This document shows positions 42,805 through 51,893 of a stretch of 64,000 bases of DNA, in pieces. The stretch comes from Enterococcus_C asini_A (lineage in GTDB: Bacteria > Bacillota > Bacilli > Lactobacillales > Enterococcaceae). A program made the position numbers and the translations under genes. How positions within the stretch are numbered: position 1 is the first letter of the stretch; every line of letters begins with the position of its first letter. The notes below the pieces were generated by a model, which was not told where the DNA came from, made no database searches, and saw only the letters and a program-made list of their open reading frames with translations. The DNA lies in assembly GCF_031928785.1 (NCBI RefSeq), contig NZ_JARQAL010000003.1; one strand, 5' to 3'.

Positions 42805-43686
42805 ATGGAAATTCGACAATTACGGTATTTTTGGACGGTGGCTCAAGAGGGAAATATCTCCAGAGCTGCAAAACTATTGAATATCACCCAACCAACTTTA
42901 AGTCGCCAGATTCGTGAATTAGAAGAACAAGTGGGTATGCCATTATTTCATAGAGAAAAAAATCAGCTTTATTTGTTACCCGAAGGAATGTTTTTAAAAG
43001 AGAGAGCAGAGGAAATTCTTCAGCTGAATGATAAGTTAGAACAAGATTTTTCTAATAAGCGAAAAAAACAGTTAGAAGGAACGATTGTCATCGGTTGTGT
43101 AGAGGCCGATAATTCGGATACTGTGGCGATGATGTTAGAAGAGATGGTGAGTGACTATCCTGATGTGCGCTTTAATCTTGTAACGGGGACTAGCGATGAT
43201 ATTAGTGATCGTTTAGAGAAAGGACTTCTTGATTTAGCCGTCTTATTAGAGCCCATTGCATTGAAGGATGTAAATGTTTTGAAATTGCCTAGAGAAGAAA
43301 AATGGGGATTTTTAGTTTCAAATGAAATGTTTATAGCAAACAAGGAAAAACTTACGCCACAAGATATTATCGGATTTCCATTATTATGTTCGAGTCGGAT
43401 AGAGGTTCAGAAATTACTGACTTCTTGGAGTGATAAACCGTTGGATCAACTAAATATTGTAGGCAATTTCAACTTAATCTTTAATATTTTTTCATTAGTC
43501 GAAAACAAAGTAGGAGCTGCCCTGACGATCGAAGGTGCGGTGTCCAAACGGCAATTAGAAAATTCAACCTTTATTCCTATGGAGCCAGAAGTGAAAACCA
43601 ACTGTATGTTAGTGTGGAAAGAACGGATTCAAACACCTGTCGTTCAAGAATTTATTGCTCGATTCAAACATGCTTTTGGAGCATAG
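42805..43686 (+). CDS. LysR-family transcriptional regulator
   Basis: This 293-residue protein has the standard N-terminal winged helix (MEIRQLRYFWTVAQEGNISR, then TQPTLSRQIRELEEQ) and a periplasmic-binding-like sensor domain (about 90-290). The start is uncertain: the AAAGAGGTG site is too close to ATG 42793 and rather far from ATG 42805; the family's usual MEIRQL start favours 42805. It precedes a flavodoxin/cupin/decarboxylase/reductase group on the same strand, which it probably controls in response to an oxidant, quinone or aldehyde. Confidence 0.9.
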   Translation: MEIRQLRYFWTVAQEGNISRAAKLLNITQPTLSRQIRELEEQVGMPLFHREKNQLYLLPEGMFLKERAEEILQLNDKLEQDFSNKRKKQLEGTIVIGCVEADNSDTVAMMLEEMVSDYPDVRFNLVTGTSDDISDRLEKGLLDLAVLLEPIALKDVNVLKLPREEKWGFLVSNEMFIANKEKLTPQDIIGFPLLCSSRIEVQKLLTSWSDKPLDQLNIVGNFNLIFNIFSLVENKVGAALTIEGAVSKRQLENSTFIPMEPEVKTNCMLVWKERIQTPVVQEFIARFKHAFGA

Positions 43687-43720
43687 AGGTATCTGAAATA
43701 AGCATTAGACGTAAGTAATC

Positions 43721-43763
43721 ATGAGTTGTACGATGAATATATCAATCGTACAACTCATTTTTA
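43721..43763 (+). terminator. Strong terminator between lysR and the flavodoxin gene
   Basis: A perfect 14-bp stem ATGAGTTGTACGAT/ATCGTACAACTCAT with a 10-base loop runs into TTTTTATTT. The flavodoxin ribosome site begins only seven bases later, leaving no room for a separate promoter after the terminator. Confidence 0.9.
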
Positions 43764-43783
43764 TTTGCAAAGGAGGAATCAAA

Positions 43784-44296
43784 TTGAACCCAGTGATTGT
43801 CTACTTCTCCCGTGCTGGCGAAAATTTTATTGATGGTGTTTCCAAAAAAATTCCCATTGGTAATACAGAAGTGCTGGCTCGTAAAATTGTCAACCGGCTT
43901 AACTGCCCTTTGATTCAGTTAAGGGAAATGAAACGCTATCCAGAGAGTTACGATGAAGCCGTGAAACGTGCCGAATCTGAGAAAAAAGCAGCTAGACGGG
44001 TTGACTATCAGAAAATCGAACTTGATCGTTCAAAAATCGATACGCTCTTTCTTGGTTATCCCAATTGGTGGGGAAGTTATCCAAGAATCATTGCAACATT
44101 TTTAGAAGATTTTGATACGGATGGGCTAATTATTTATCCTTTTTGTACCCATGAAGGGAGTGCGTTTGGCAGTAGCTTGAATGAGCTTAAAAATCAGTGT
44201 CCGAATGCCGATATTCGTAGTGGACTTCCGGTTCGTGGTTCACGGGTTGAACGAGCAGATGTAGCAATTGAAAATTGGTTGCTTGCATATAAATAG
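43784..44296 (+). CDS. Flavodoxin-like FMN protein
   Basis: This 170-residue protein starts with VIVYFSRAGENF, the FMN-phosphate loop of the flavodoxin_4 group, and has LGYPNWWGSYPR and FCTHEGSAFGSS contacting the flavin. Such proteins carry electrons or act as quinone reductases. I chose TTG 43784 with AGGAGG nine bases upstream; the longer frame would start inside a terminator stem. Confidence 0.9.
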   Translation: MNPVIVYFSRAGENFIDGVSKKIPIGNTEVLARKIVNRLNCPLIQLREMKRYPESYDEAVKRAESEKKAARRVDYQKIELDRSKIDTLFLGYPNWWGSYPRIIATFLEDFDTDGLIIYPFCTHEGSAFGSSLNELKNQCPNADIRSGLPVRGSRVERADVAIENWLLAYK

Positions 44297-44327
44297 AAAA
44301 AATATTAAATCCATGGAGGAATGTAAA

Positions 44328-44741
44328 ATGGCAAAGAATGAAGAAGTAAAAAATGGTGTGATCTTTCCCATCGGAGAAAAAAATGATGCTTATGCGCAGT
44401 ATTTTATTGGACAAAGTTACTTACAAGGTTTAATTTCTGATCCAAACATTAGCGTAGGCGTAGCCAATGTGACGTTTGAACCAGGTTGTCGTAATAACTG
44501 GCATATTCATCATGATGGCTTTCAGCTATTGCTTGTAACGGGTGGAGAAGGTTGGTATCAAGAAGAGGGAAAGCCGGCCCAATTTTTAAAACCAGGAGAT
44601 GTGATTACCACACACGATGGGGTGAAACATTGGCATGGAGCTACTAAAGACAGTTGGTTTGAACATATTGCAATTACTGCCGGTACGCCAGAATGGTTAG
44701 AACCTGTAGATGATCAATGGTACGAAAATTTAAGTAAATAA
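44328..44741 (+). CDS. Cupin-domain protein
   Basis: This 137-residue single-domain cupin has motif 1 NWHIHHDGFQLLLVTGGEG and motif 2 PGDVITTHDGVKHWHGA, with the three His and one Glu-type metal ligands in place. It is usually paired with carboxymuconolactone-decarboxylase-like proteins, as here. The substrate is unknown. GGAGG precedes the ATG at 44328. Confidence 0.9.
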   Translation: MAKNEEVKNGVIFPIGEKNDAYAQYFIGQSYLQGLISDPNISVGVANVTFEPGCRNNWHIHHDGFQLLLVTGGEGWYQEEGKPAQFLKPGDVITTHDGVKHWHGATKDSWFEHIAITAGTPEWLEPVDDQWYENLSK

Positions 44742-44756
44742 GGGAGGAATTTTCTG

Positions 44757-45071
44757 ATGAAAAAACAAACAGCAGGAAGAGAACAGTTAGGTGAGTTTGA
44801 GCCACAATTTGCGGCCTTAAATGATGATGTACTTTTTGGAGAAGTGTGGGCGAAAGAAGACGAACTGTCTGCCCATGACCGGAGTATGATTACTTGTTCA
44901 GCACTTTTAGCAATGGGTGCTCCTCAGCTGGAGGCACATCTAAAAATTGCTAAAGAAAACGGGGTCACGAAAGAAGAGATCGCAGCGATGATCACACATC
45001 TGGCATTTTATGCTGGTTGGCCGAAAGCCTGGAGTGCTTTTTCCATGGCGAAAGAAATATTTGCAGATTAA
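44757..45071 (+). CDS. Carboxymuconolactone decarboxylase-family protein
   Basis: This 104-residue protein is an AhpD-like helical fold (LSAHDRSMITCSALLAMGAP, MITHLAFYAGWPKAWSAF). It lacks the CxxC of AhpD but keeps a single Cys and the conserved His. With the cupin and flavodoxin it forms a common stress-linked cassette. Confidence 0.9.
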   Translation: MKKQTAGREQLGEFEPQFAALNDDVLFGEVWAKEDELSAHDRSMITCSALLAMGAPQLEAHLKIAKENGVTKEEIAAMITHLAFYAGWPKAWSAFSMAKEIFAD

Positions 45072-45116
45072 AGTGCATATTCCACAGAAGTGAACTAAGA
45101 AAAAGGAGACCAAACT

Positions 45117-45971
45117 ATGATTTTACAAGAAAACTATTCATTGAATAATGGCATGATGATTCCAAAAGTAGGCTTCGGAACATGGATGATTGATGACGAG
45201 GCAGTCGTTCAATCGGTTAAAGATGCGTTAGAAATCGGCTACCGACACATCGATACTGCTCAAGCGTACGGCAATGAGCGTGGGGTTGGAGAGGCTATTC
45301 GAACTTCGGGGATTGACCGTTCCGATATCTTTTTGACTACTAAAGTAGCTGCGGAACATAAAACCTATGAAACAGCGGCAAAATCGATTGATGAATCATT
45401 AGAAAAACTTGGGTTAGAGACAATTGATTTGATGATCATCCACGCTCCCCAACCTTGGGATGAGTTTCGAGAAGCCAACTATGATGAAGGAAATGTCGCC
45501 GCTTGGCAGGCATTAGAAGATGCCGTGAAGGCTGGAAAAATTCGCGGGATTGGATTATCGAACTTTAATCAGCATGATGTCGAAAATATCTTAGAACACG
45601 GGACGATCAAACCAGTGGTTAACCAAATTCTCGCTCACATTTCCAATACGCCATTTAAATTAATTGATTTTTGTAAGCAAAATGATATCTTAGTTGAAGC
45701 CTATTCACCTGTAGGTCATAGTGAATTAATGAAAAACGAAAAAATCAAAGAAATTGCTGAAAAATACGGCGTTTCTGTTCCACAACTTGCGATTCGCTAT
45801 TGCTTGGATCTTGGGCTATTGCCATTACCAAAATCAGAAAATAAAGAGCATATTAAAGCAAATGGAGAGCTTGAATTTAGTTTATCAAATGACGATTTAC
45901 AGCTATTGAAAAATATGGAAAGAATCGATAATTATGGAGATTCTAGTTCGTTCCCAGTTTATAGCAAATGA
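45117..45971 (+). CDS. Aldo/keto reductase
   Basis: This 284-residue protein has the AKR signature: catalytic Asp/Tyr in HIDTAQAYGNE, Lys in TTKVAAEHKTYE, His in MIIHAP, and the NADPH-binding segment LPLPKSENKEHIKAN. It reduces aldehydes or ketones with NADPH in the cytoplasm. It ends the LysR-linked gene group and is followed by a bidirectional terminator. Confidence 0.93.
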   Translation: MILQENYSLNNGMMIPKVGFGTWMIDDEAVVQSVKDALEIGYRHIDTAQAYGNERGVGEAIRTSGIDRSDIFLTTKVAAEHKTYETAAKSIDESLEKLGLETIDLMIIHAPQPWDEFREANYDEGNVAAWQALEDAVKAGKIRGIGLSNFNQHDVENILEHGTIKPVVNQILAHISNTPFKLIDFCKQNDILVEAYSPVGHSELMKNEKIKEIAEKYGVSVPQLAIRYCLDLGLLPLPKSENKEHIKANGELEFSLSNDDLQLLKNMERIDNYGDSSSFPVYSK

Positions 45972-46001
45972 TTTATTCACCTGAAAATAGGTCTGTATCA
46001 T

Positions 46002-46056
46002 AATAAAAAACTAAGAAATGCTGATTATATCTTCCTGCATTTCTTAGCTTTTTTAA
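46002..46056. terminator. Bidirectional terminator between convergent genes
   Basis: A perfect 11-bp stem CTAAGAAATGC/GCATTTCTTAG (46011-46021, 46037-46047) is flanked by A-rich and T-rich tracts on both sides, so it can end transcription from both strands. Confidence 0.92.
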
Positions 46057-46061
46057 TTTGA

Positions 46062-47006
46062 TTAATCTTTTATGTGAATTACGATTTTGCCTTTGACATG
46101 GCGGCTTTCCACCAGTTCATGGGCTTTTTGGACGTTTTCCACGGATAATGGCAGACTGGTTACCTGTAATTTGACTTTACCTCCTAAAACCATTTGGGCG
46201 AGGTCGGCCAAGTCTTCTGAAGTTCCGTCTGTGAATTGGAAGGCAACTTGTTTTTGTTGATCTTGTAATTGTTCAGGTGTAGGTTGTGCCGCGACGGTGA
46301 TCAACTTGCCATCCGCTTTCAAGACGTTTAGTCCAGTGGCAATATCGCCAGCGGTATCAAAGACACCATCATAGTTTGCTAAGACATCTGCTGCATTGAC
46401 CGTATTGTAATCGATGACTTGATCTACGCCTAGTTTCTTTAACAAAGCATGGTTAGCAGGGCTGGCGGTAGTTGCTACATAAGCGCCTAACGCTTTGGCG
46501 ATTTGAACGGCGATTAAGCCAACACCGCCAGCACCACCTTGGACTAGGATTTTTTCCTTGGGCTGGACGGCTAGATTTTTGACAATAGCACAATAAGCGG
46601 TCAAACCGGCAATCGGCAGGGCGGCAGCTTCATCAAAACTCAAACCTTCTGGCAGGGGAGCAATTAAATCCGGGGTAGTAATTACGAACTCACTGTAAGT
46701 CCCATTGTTTCCCGGGCGGACAGTTGGCGCGTTGCCGAATACTTTGTCCCCAACTTGATAATCTGTCACGGCATCACCCACAGCGGCAATCGTCCCAGCA
46801 AAGTCCCAACCTAACACGATAGGAAAGGACTAAAGCTCGTTAAACGGTTTGTCAAGCATACACATGCGCCCGGCAATGTCCATGGGATTAATGCTAAAGG
46901 CGTGGTTTGTGACTAGGACTTCATTAGCTTTTAAGGGAGCTTGTTCCATTTCTGTAGCTTGTAATTCTTGGGCTGACCTAAATTGATGAATGGCGATTGT
47001 TTTCAT
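46062..47006 (-). pseudogene. Zinc-type NADPH:quinone reductase with an in-frame TAG
   Basis: From ATG 47006 the frame encodes MKTIAIHQFRSAQELQATEM and SINPMDIAGRM, stops at TAG (46830-46832), then continues in frame with FPIVLGWDFAGTI and the Rossmann fold (VQGGAGGVGLIAVQIAKALG) of a quinone-oxidoreductase-like MDR enzyme. The intact gene would be about 314 residues. The GTG at 46817 could start the remainder, but it would lack the N-terminal substrate domain. A single base change would restore it. Confidence 0.85.
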
Positions 47007-47076
47007 ATTATTGACCTTCTTTCAAGTTTAACTATAGGATAAACTATGAGGTCAACAACATAGCAAGCGTTTTGTT

Positions 47077-47464
47077 TAATTTTTTGAATGATTGTTTATA
47101 AGGTAGTCGATTTTGTTTTCAATAAAGTGGTCAATCTCTTGAAGTTGGGTCCTTTGCTCGTGAACTGTCCTCTGGTAGCTTCGTAAAACTTCCAGATGTT
47201 TTTCTAAAGAATCGCTTTCGGAAAGATCTTTCAGCATCGACAAATCCATCCTAGGTATTGAAAGACTTTGACCATTTGAAGTCGTTGCAAATTAGCCGTA
47301 TTGTATTGGCGATAGTTGGCTTGATTCCGGGCAATCGGGCCTAGGATTGCAAGTTTTTCATAATAACGCAGAGCTTCTTTCGTAAAGCCTGTAATTTCCA
47401 TGACTTCTTTAGTTGAAAAACTTTTTTGCTTTGGCGGGATTTGGAATAGATGAAATTGGTTCAT
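47077..47464 (-). pseudogene. Frameshifted MerR-family regulator
   Basis: The first 73 codons encode a MerR helix-turn-helix (TKEVMEITGFTKEALRYYEKL) and the start of its dimerisation helix up to FQYLG, then the frame ends at 47231. A one-frame shift there continues as MDLSMLKDLSESDSLEKHLE with the expected coiled coil to a stop at 47077. A one- or two-base indel near 47245 explains this. It probably once controlled the adjacent quinone reductase. Confidence 0.8.
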
Positions 47465-47569
47465 AAAGGAAAATCAGAAATCAGCTATCACGATTATGCT
47501 ACGGCTTTAGTGGATGAAATCGAAAACCGCAAGTATCTTAATTCAATAGTTACCGTTTCAGCACGTTAA
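47465..47569 (+). pseudogene. C-terminal remnant of an NAD(P)-binding oxidoreductase
   Basis: The frame KGKSEISYHDYATALVDEIE followed by a short tail and stop is the recognisable end of a NmrA-type NAD(P)H-binding protein. Nothing of its Rossmann domain remains. The remnant abuts the first codon of the MerR gene on the other strand. Confidence 0.6.
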
Positions 47570-47586
47570 GAAAAGGAGATCATGAT

Positions 47587-48609
47587 ATGAAAAAAGAATT
47601 AGTTTTAGTCACTGGGGGAACTGGTTTTATCGCAGTCCATATTATTTTACAATTGCTTAATCAGGGGTATCGGGTGAGAACGACACTGCGAACTATGTCC
47701 CGTCAAAAAGAAGTAAAAGGGATGTTGACTCAAGGAGGAGTGAAAAACCTTGGGGATTTAGAATTTGTTCAGGCAGACTTAACCAGTGATGATCATTGGT
47801 TAGAGGCGGTATCTGGCGCTACTTACGTTATTCACGTAGCCTCACCCACACCGGCAACGCGGCCAGATGATGGTGCAGCTATGGTGAAAATGGCGGTGGA
47901 TGGTGTGATCCGAGTTATGACCGCTGCAAAAAAAGCAGGAGTCAAAAGAGTTGTTTTAACCTCAGCATCTGGTGCTGTCATCGCCGGTCATAAAAACCAT
48001 CCCCAAGTGTTTACTGAAAAAGATTGGACCAATTTATCTGGGAACATCGATGCTTATCAACGCTCAAAAACAATGGCGGAGTTAGCCGCTTGGGATTATG
48101 CTAAAAAAGAAGGAATGGAGTTGGCAACAGTGAATCCTGTAGCCGTGATGGGACCCATTTTAGGAAAAGACTTCTCTCATTCGAATACTTCGGTCAAAGA
48201 GATGCTTTCAGGGAAAATGCCTTTATTACTAAAGATGAGTTTTGATTATGTGGATGTTCGGGATGTGGCTGACTTGCATCTGCTTGCTATGACAAATCCA
48301 AAAGCAAAGGGGCAACGGTTTATTGCTACGTCTGGAGAAAATCTTTCTTTTAAAGAAGTAGCGTTAATCTTGAAACAAAACCTAGGCCAAAAAGCAGCCA
48401 AAGTTTCGACACGAGAAGTTCCCGGATTTATTGTCAAAGCATTAGCAGTTTTTGTCAAAGCTTGGCGGATGCCCGCAACATTTATTGGACAAAATACGGC
48501 TTGTAGCAATGCCCAAGCCAAAAAACTTCTGGGGTGGCAACCCCGTTCGGCTGAAGCGTCGATTCTGGCCACCGCTGAAAGTATGATTGAGTTGGGGATT
48601 GTTGAATAG
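47587..48609 (+). CDS. NAD(P)-dependent aldehyde/dihydroflavonol-reductase-like protein
   Basis: This 340-residue extended short-chain dehydrogenase starts with the NAD(P) motif LVTGGTGFIAVHIILQLL. It has YQRSKTMAELAAW as the YxxxK active site, preceded by the Ser of LTSASGA, matching the dihydroflavonol-4-reductase-like subgroup. It likely reduces aldehydes or ketones. AAAGGAG precedes the ATG. Confidence 0.88.
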   Translation: MKKELVLVTGGTGFIAVHIILQLLNQGYRVRTTLRTMSRQKEVKGMLTQGGVKNLGDLEFVQADLTSDDHWLEAVSGATYVIHVASPTPATRPDDGAAMVKMAVDGVIRVMTAAKKAGVKRVVLTSASGAVIAGHKNHPQVFTEKDWTNLSGNIDAYQRSKTMAELAAWDYAKKEGMELATVNPVAVMGPILGKDFSHSNTSVKEMLSGKMPLLLKMSFDYVDVRDVADLHLLAMTNPKAKGQRFIATSGENLSFKEVALILKQNLGQKAAKVSTREVPGFIVKALAVFVKAWRMPATFIGQNTACSNAQAKKLLGWQPRSAEASILATAESMIELGIVE

Positions 48610-48641
48610 AATAAACAATAAACTTTAAGTAGTAGGGAAAA

Positions 48642-48676
48642 AGAGTGGACTGAGACCATCAGTTCACTCTTTTTTT
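48642..48676. terminator. Terminator between convergent genes
   Basis: AGAGTGGACTG pairs with CAGTTCACTCT (one G-U) over a 7-base loop, followed by TTTTTTTC. It lies between the reductase and the convergent regulator gene and has an A-rich left side, so it may work both ways. Confidence 0.85.
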
Positions 48677-48677
48677 C

Positions 48678-50462
48678 TCACTCCGTATTTTTCAAATAAC
48701 GCCATAATGTGGTGCGACTAATCGCCAGTTGGTTAGCTGTCTTAGTTTGATTGCCATTGTTTTGCTCCAAGACGTTTAAAATAATTTCCTTGGTGTAATC
48801 AAAAAGTGTCGGCTGATGGAGGCTATTTTTGGCTGTGAAATTAGTCATATTCATATGGGCAAAACTTTGAATCAATCGCTCTTTATTTAGCAATTCAACC
48901 ACTTGATGCTCCGAAATATAGTGGGTGCTGGCATTAACGACCAATTCTTTAATGCAGTATTGCAACTGGTTCAAATTTCCCGGCCAATCAAAAGCGAGAA
49001 AAGTTTCCAATGCTTTTGGTTCAAAGCCGATGATTTCTTTATTACACTCAATATTCATTTTGTTCAGAATCAAAGTAGTGATAATGCTCAGTTCGTTTTT
49101 CCGTTCCCGAATGGAAGGTGCGTATAGATTGGCGCTGTTTAACTGACTAATCAGACGGTCAAATTTTGTTTGATCATCGGATTTATTGCCATCATAAGTA
49201 AAAATTAAATGATTTTGTTTTGTCACATTTGTACTCTTAATCAATGAAATTAAGCGCTCAATGTCTTTTAAGCTCAGTTGTTCCACATTCTCAAAAAAAA
49301 TCGTATTGTGAACATCCACAAAAGGACCATTTGAAGCATTTACTAAAAATTTCCAAAGTTTATCCGTAGCTAGCTTACAATTAATCGTAATTAAAAAGTT
49401 TTGATCCTGTTTTTGATCCAGAAAAATGCGATAAGCAATGTTTTTCTTAGCTGTACCACTTTCTCCAAAGACCAGATAAGTTTGATAGTAGTCATTATTT
49501 TTTTTAACTTCTTGATTGATACTTTCTGGGATGAACTGGGTAAAGAGCAGCTTGGCAGAAAATTTTTCTGCAACTTCGGCTTTCCTCTGATAATAGACGT
49601 CTTGTTTATTACGGGTAATAGGAGCCTGGTGCTCTTTGACAAAGCAACTGGAATAAGTATCGTCACTTCCAACAGTGAATTCCTTCGTAGTTAAGGTGAA
49701 AAATTGTTCTTTAGTGGAAGAGTAGTACTGTTGCGCTTCTTTTTTAGGTTTATTCTCCAGATAAGTCAGGATTTCTTGGGCAAACTCTGTTGTTAAATTG
49801 GTAAATTGAATCTGATATGAAGCATCGAAAATTAGGAAGTCTTGTTCTTGGCTTAGAAGTCCTTGTTCTAAAATCGCTCTTTTTCTTTTTTCCTGATTTA
49901 CGTGTTTTACAATGGTCAAAGCTTCATGATAAGCGTTCTTGATGCTCTCAAATCCGGAAGTAATTAAAATCGTATTAAGGGATTTCAATAGGGCAATTCG
50001 ATTGGTAATGGCATCGCATAAAATCAGTTCATAGTTTTTTTGAGCCAAAGAATCTAATACTTCTTCTGCGTCAATATCTTCGTCAATCGTATGAATTTCA
50101 ATATTGTAGCCCAAGAGATCACAGAGGAGGTGGGCTTTTTCCGTAATACTCGGATAGCCTACGATAGCAAAGTTTTTCGTATAATTTTCTGCTAGGCGAA
50201 TCGCGCTCAAAATATCATACATAGACAAGGAAACGTCAATTACCGGTAGCGAAACTGCTCGTTGAATTAACTTTGCCGTGCCTCCTCGGGAAATAATCGC
50301 ATCATAACCTTCAGTTGCAAGACTGATGGCTAGCTTTTGTCCTTCTTCTAAGTCTGCAGTATAAACTGTTGTTTCCACATCCTGGTATTGAGTCCCAATG
50401 ATATGCATGGATTGATTTAATTCTTCATAAGGTGCAATTCCTAAAAGTTTAACTGCTACCAT
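48678..50462 (-). CDS. PrpR-N-type regulator with degenerate AAA domain and Fis-like HTH
   Basis: This 594-residue protein has an N-terminal PrpR ligand-sensing domain (about 5-185, IISRGGTAKLI and PVIDV), a PAS-like middle (about 215-260), a sigma-54-activator-type ATPase region (about 315-530) and a C-terminal Fis-type helix-turn-helix (NGNQTKTANQLAISRTTLWR). The Walker A is altered (FGESGTAKKN in place of GESGTGKE), Walker B is weak and no GAFTGA loop is present. It therefore probably acts with the housekeeping polymerase. It is divergent from the sugar-acid operon and likely its regulator. ATG 50462 follows GGAGG. Confidence 0.85.
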   Translation of the reverse strand: MVAVKLLGIAPYEELNQSMHIIGTQYQDVETTVYTADLEEGQKLAISLATEGYDAIISRGGTAKLIQRAVSLPVIDVSLSMYDILSAIRLAENYTKNFAIVGYPSITEKAHLLCDLLGYNIEIHTIDEDIDAEEVLDSLAQKNYELILCDAITNRIALLKSLNTILITSGFESIKNAYHEALTIVKHVNQEKRKRAILEQGLLSQEQDFLIFDASYQIQFTNLTTEFAQEILTYLENKPKKEAQQYYSSTKEQFFTLTTKEFTVGSDDTYSSCFVKEHQAPITRNKQDVYYQRKAEVAEKFSAKLLFTQFIPESINQEVKKNNDYYQTYLVFGESGTAKKNIAYRIFLDQKQDQNFLITINCKLATDKLWKFLVNASNGPFVDVHNTIFFENVEQLSLKDIERLISLIKSTNVTKQNHLIFTYDGNKSDDQTKFDRLISQLNSANLYAPSIRERKNELSIITTLILNKMNIECNKEIIGFEPKALETFLAFDWPGNLNQLQYCIKELVVNASTHYISEHQVVELLNKERLIQSFAHMNMTNFTAKNSLHQPTLFDYTKEIILNVLEQNNGNQTKTANQLAISRTTLWRYLKNTE

Positions 50463-50489
50463 CGTTTTACCTCCAAAATTCATCTAGTT

Positions 50490-50613
50490 GTTCTATATAT
50501 GAACGATTATAAAGATGTTCATTCGATAATGCTAGATATTTTTAAAAATGTTTCTAAATTAAACGTTTTAATCTCTTTGAAGAATGTAATCGTTTCATTT
50601 TCCGACCTATAAT
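50490..50613. promoter_or_regulatory. Divergent control region of the sugar-acid locus
   Basis: Half-sites GTTC (50490), GAAC (50501) and GTTC (50517) form two inverted pairs with 7- and 12-base centres. They overlap a minus-strand -10 TATAAT (50506-50511) for the regulator. On the plus strand a -10 TATAAT (50608-50613) precedes the operon with no good -35, suggesting activator dependence. TGTAATCGTTTCA (50585-50597) resembles a catabolite-repression site with one base missing. Confidence 0.5.
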
Positions 50614-50642
50614 CAACTCATGAAGTACGAGGTGGTGAATAA

Positions 50643-51875
50643 ATGTTAAAGCTGTTAGTTATTGCCGATGATTTTACCGGGGCATTAGACACCGGGGTGC
50701 AATTCTCTAGCCAAGGAATTCCAACTTTAGTTTCTACAGAAATAGAAGTTGACTATTTGAAAGTAGCAGAAGAAATTCAAGTGCTAGTTTTAAATAGCGA
50801 AAGTCGTCATTTGAGTTTTGATAAGGCTTACGAGAAAACAAAAAAAATTCTGGTAGAGGCAAAAGCCGCCGGAATCTCTCATATATACAAAAAAGTGGAT
50901 TCAGCTTTGCGAGGAAATATTAGTGCTGAGATTAAGGCTATTCTTGAGACATGTGATCAAGAAACCATCCCTTTCTTGCCAGCTTATCCAGAGATGAATC
51001 GAATTTTACAAGAAGGCCAGCTGTATATCGATGGCGTCTTAGCTTCAGAAAGTATCTTTGGTGATGATCCCTATGAACCTGTTAAAGAAAGCAATGTGCT
51101 TACCCGTTTGAAAAATGAAGCGGGGATTCAGGCAACCTTAATTACAGATAGTAATTTGCCTCAAAATGCAAAAGGTGTTTGCGTTTTTGATGCTCAAAAA
51201 GAGGAAACTTTAGTTGCTCAAGGGAAACTCTTAAAAGAGCGCAACTTATTAAAGGTTACTGTTGGCTGTGCTGGTTTTGCCAAGGTATTAGCGAAACAAT
51301 TATTTCCTCAACCAAAAGCAATCAGTTATCAGTTGAAAAAGCCTGTGGTGGTAGTTTGTGGCAGTGTTAATCCGATTACCAAAAAGCAAATTGAATATGT
51401 GGAGCAAAAGAATTATCCGCGGATTTCATTATCTGCTTTTCAGCTTTTGGAAGCTAACTATTGGAAAACGCAATCCGGACAAGCGGAAATTAACCGCTAT
51501 TTAGAGTTGATGGATCGACAACCATTGTTAGTTTTTGAAACATTTAGTGATCAAACCACAAAGGAAATCGAAACTTTGCGAAAAGAAAAAAAACTGACCG
51601 CTACAGAGTGTCGTTTCCGCATCGGGGAGTCTCTTGGTAAGTTAACCGAGGAATTATGGCAACAACACCAAAACAACACTTTTTTATTTACTGGTGGGGA
51701 TACGTTGTTTCAATCGATGAATGTATTAGGAATTACGGGGATAAAGCCAATGGTAGAAATTAGCCCTGGCGTGGTATTATCAGCAATTGAGTGGAACAAT
51801 CGAGAAATGCAAGTGATCACAAAATCAGGTGGCTTTGGTGAAGAAACGTTATTTGAAGAAATTAGTATGGTGTGA
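50643..51875 (+). CDS. Four-carbon acid sugar kinase (DUF1537, OtnK/DtnK family)
   Basis: This 410-residue kinase has the family's N-terminal substrate motif LLVIADDFTGALDTG and KKVDSALRGN, and the C-terminal nucleotide-binding motifs FTGGDTLFQSM and ITKSGGFGEE. Family members phosphorylate D-threonate, D-erythronate, 3-oxo-tetronates or related acids. The PdxA2-like gene two positions down fits the D-threonate/D-erythronate route, where the 4-phosphate is oxidised and decarboxylated to dihydroxyacetone phosphate. It is the first gene of the operon, with GAGGTGG upstream. Confidence 0.88.
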   Translation: MLKLLVIADDFTGALDTGVQFSSQGIPTLVSTEIEVDYLKVAEEIQVLVLNSESRHLSFDKAYEKTKKILVEAKAAGISHIYKKVDSALRGNISAEIKAILETCDQETIPFLPAYPEMNRILQEGQLYIDGVLASESIFGDDPYEPVKESNVLTRLKNEAGIQATLITDSNLPQNAKGVCVFDAQKEETLVAQGKLLKERNLLKVTVGCAGFAKVLAKQLFPQPKAISYQLKKPVVVVCGSVNPITKKQIEYVEQKNYPRISLSAFQLLEANYWKTQSGQAEINRYLELMDRQPLLVFETFSDQTTKEIETLRKEKKLTATECRFRIGESLGKLTEELWQQHQNNTFLFTGGDTLFQSMNVLGITGIKPMVEISPGVVLSAIEWNNREMQVITKSGGFGEETLFEEISMV

Positions 51876-51893
51876 AATTAAGGAGGAAGTTAC

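Noticed and set aside
50585..50597. Catabolite-responsive element TGTAATCGTTTCA before the sugar-acid operon.
   Set aside because: The right half is one base short of the cre consensus, so it is noted only as a weak candidate.
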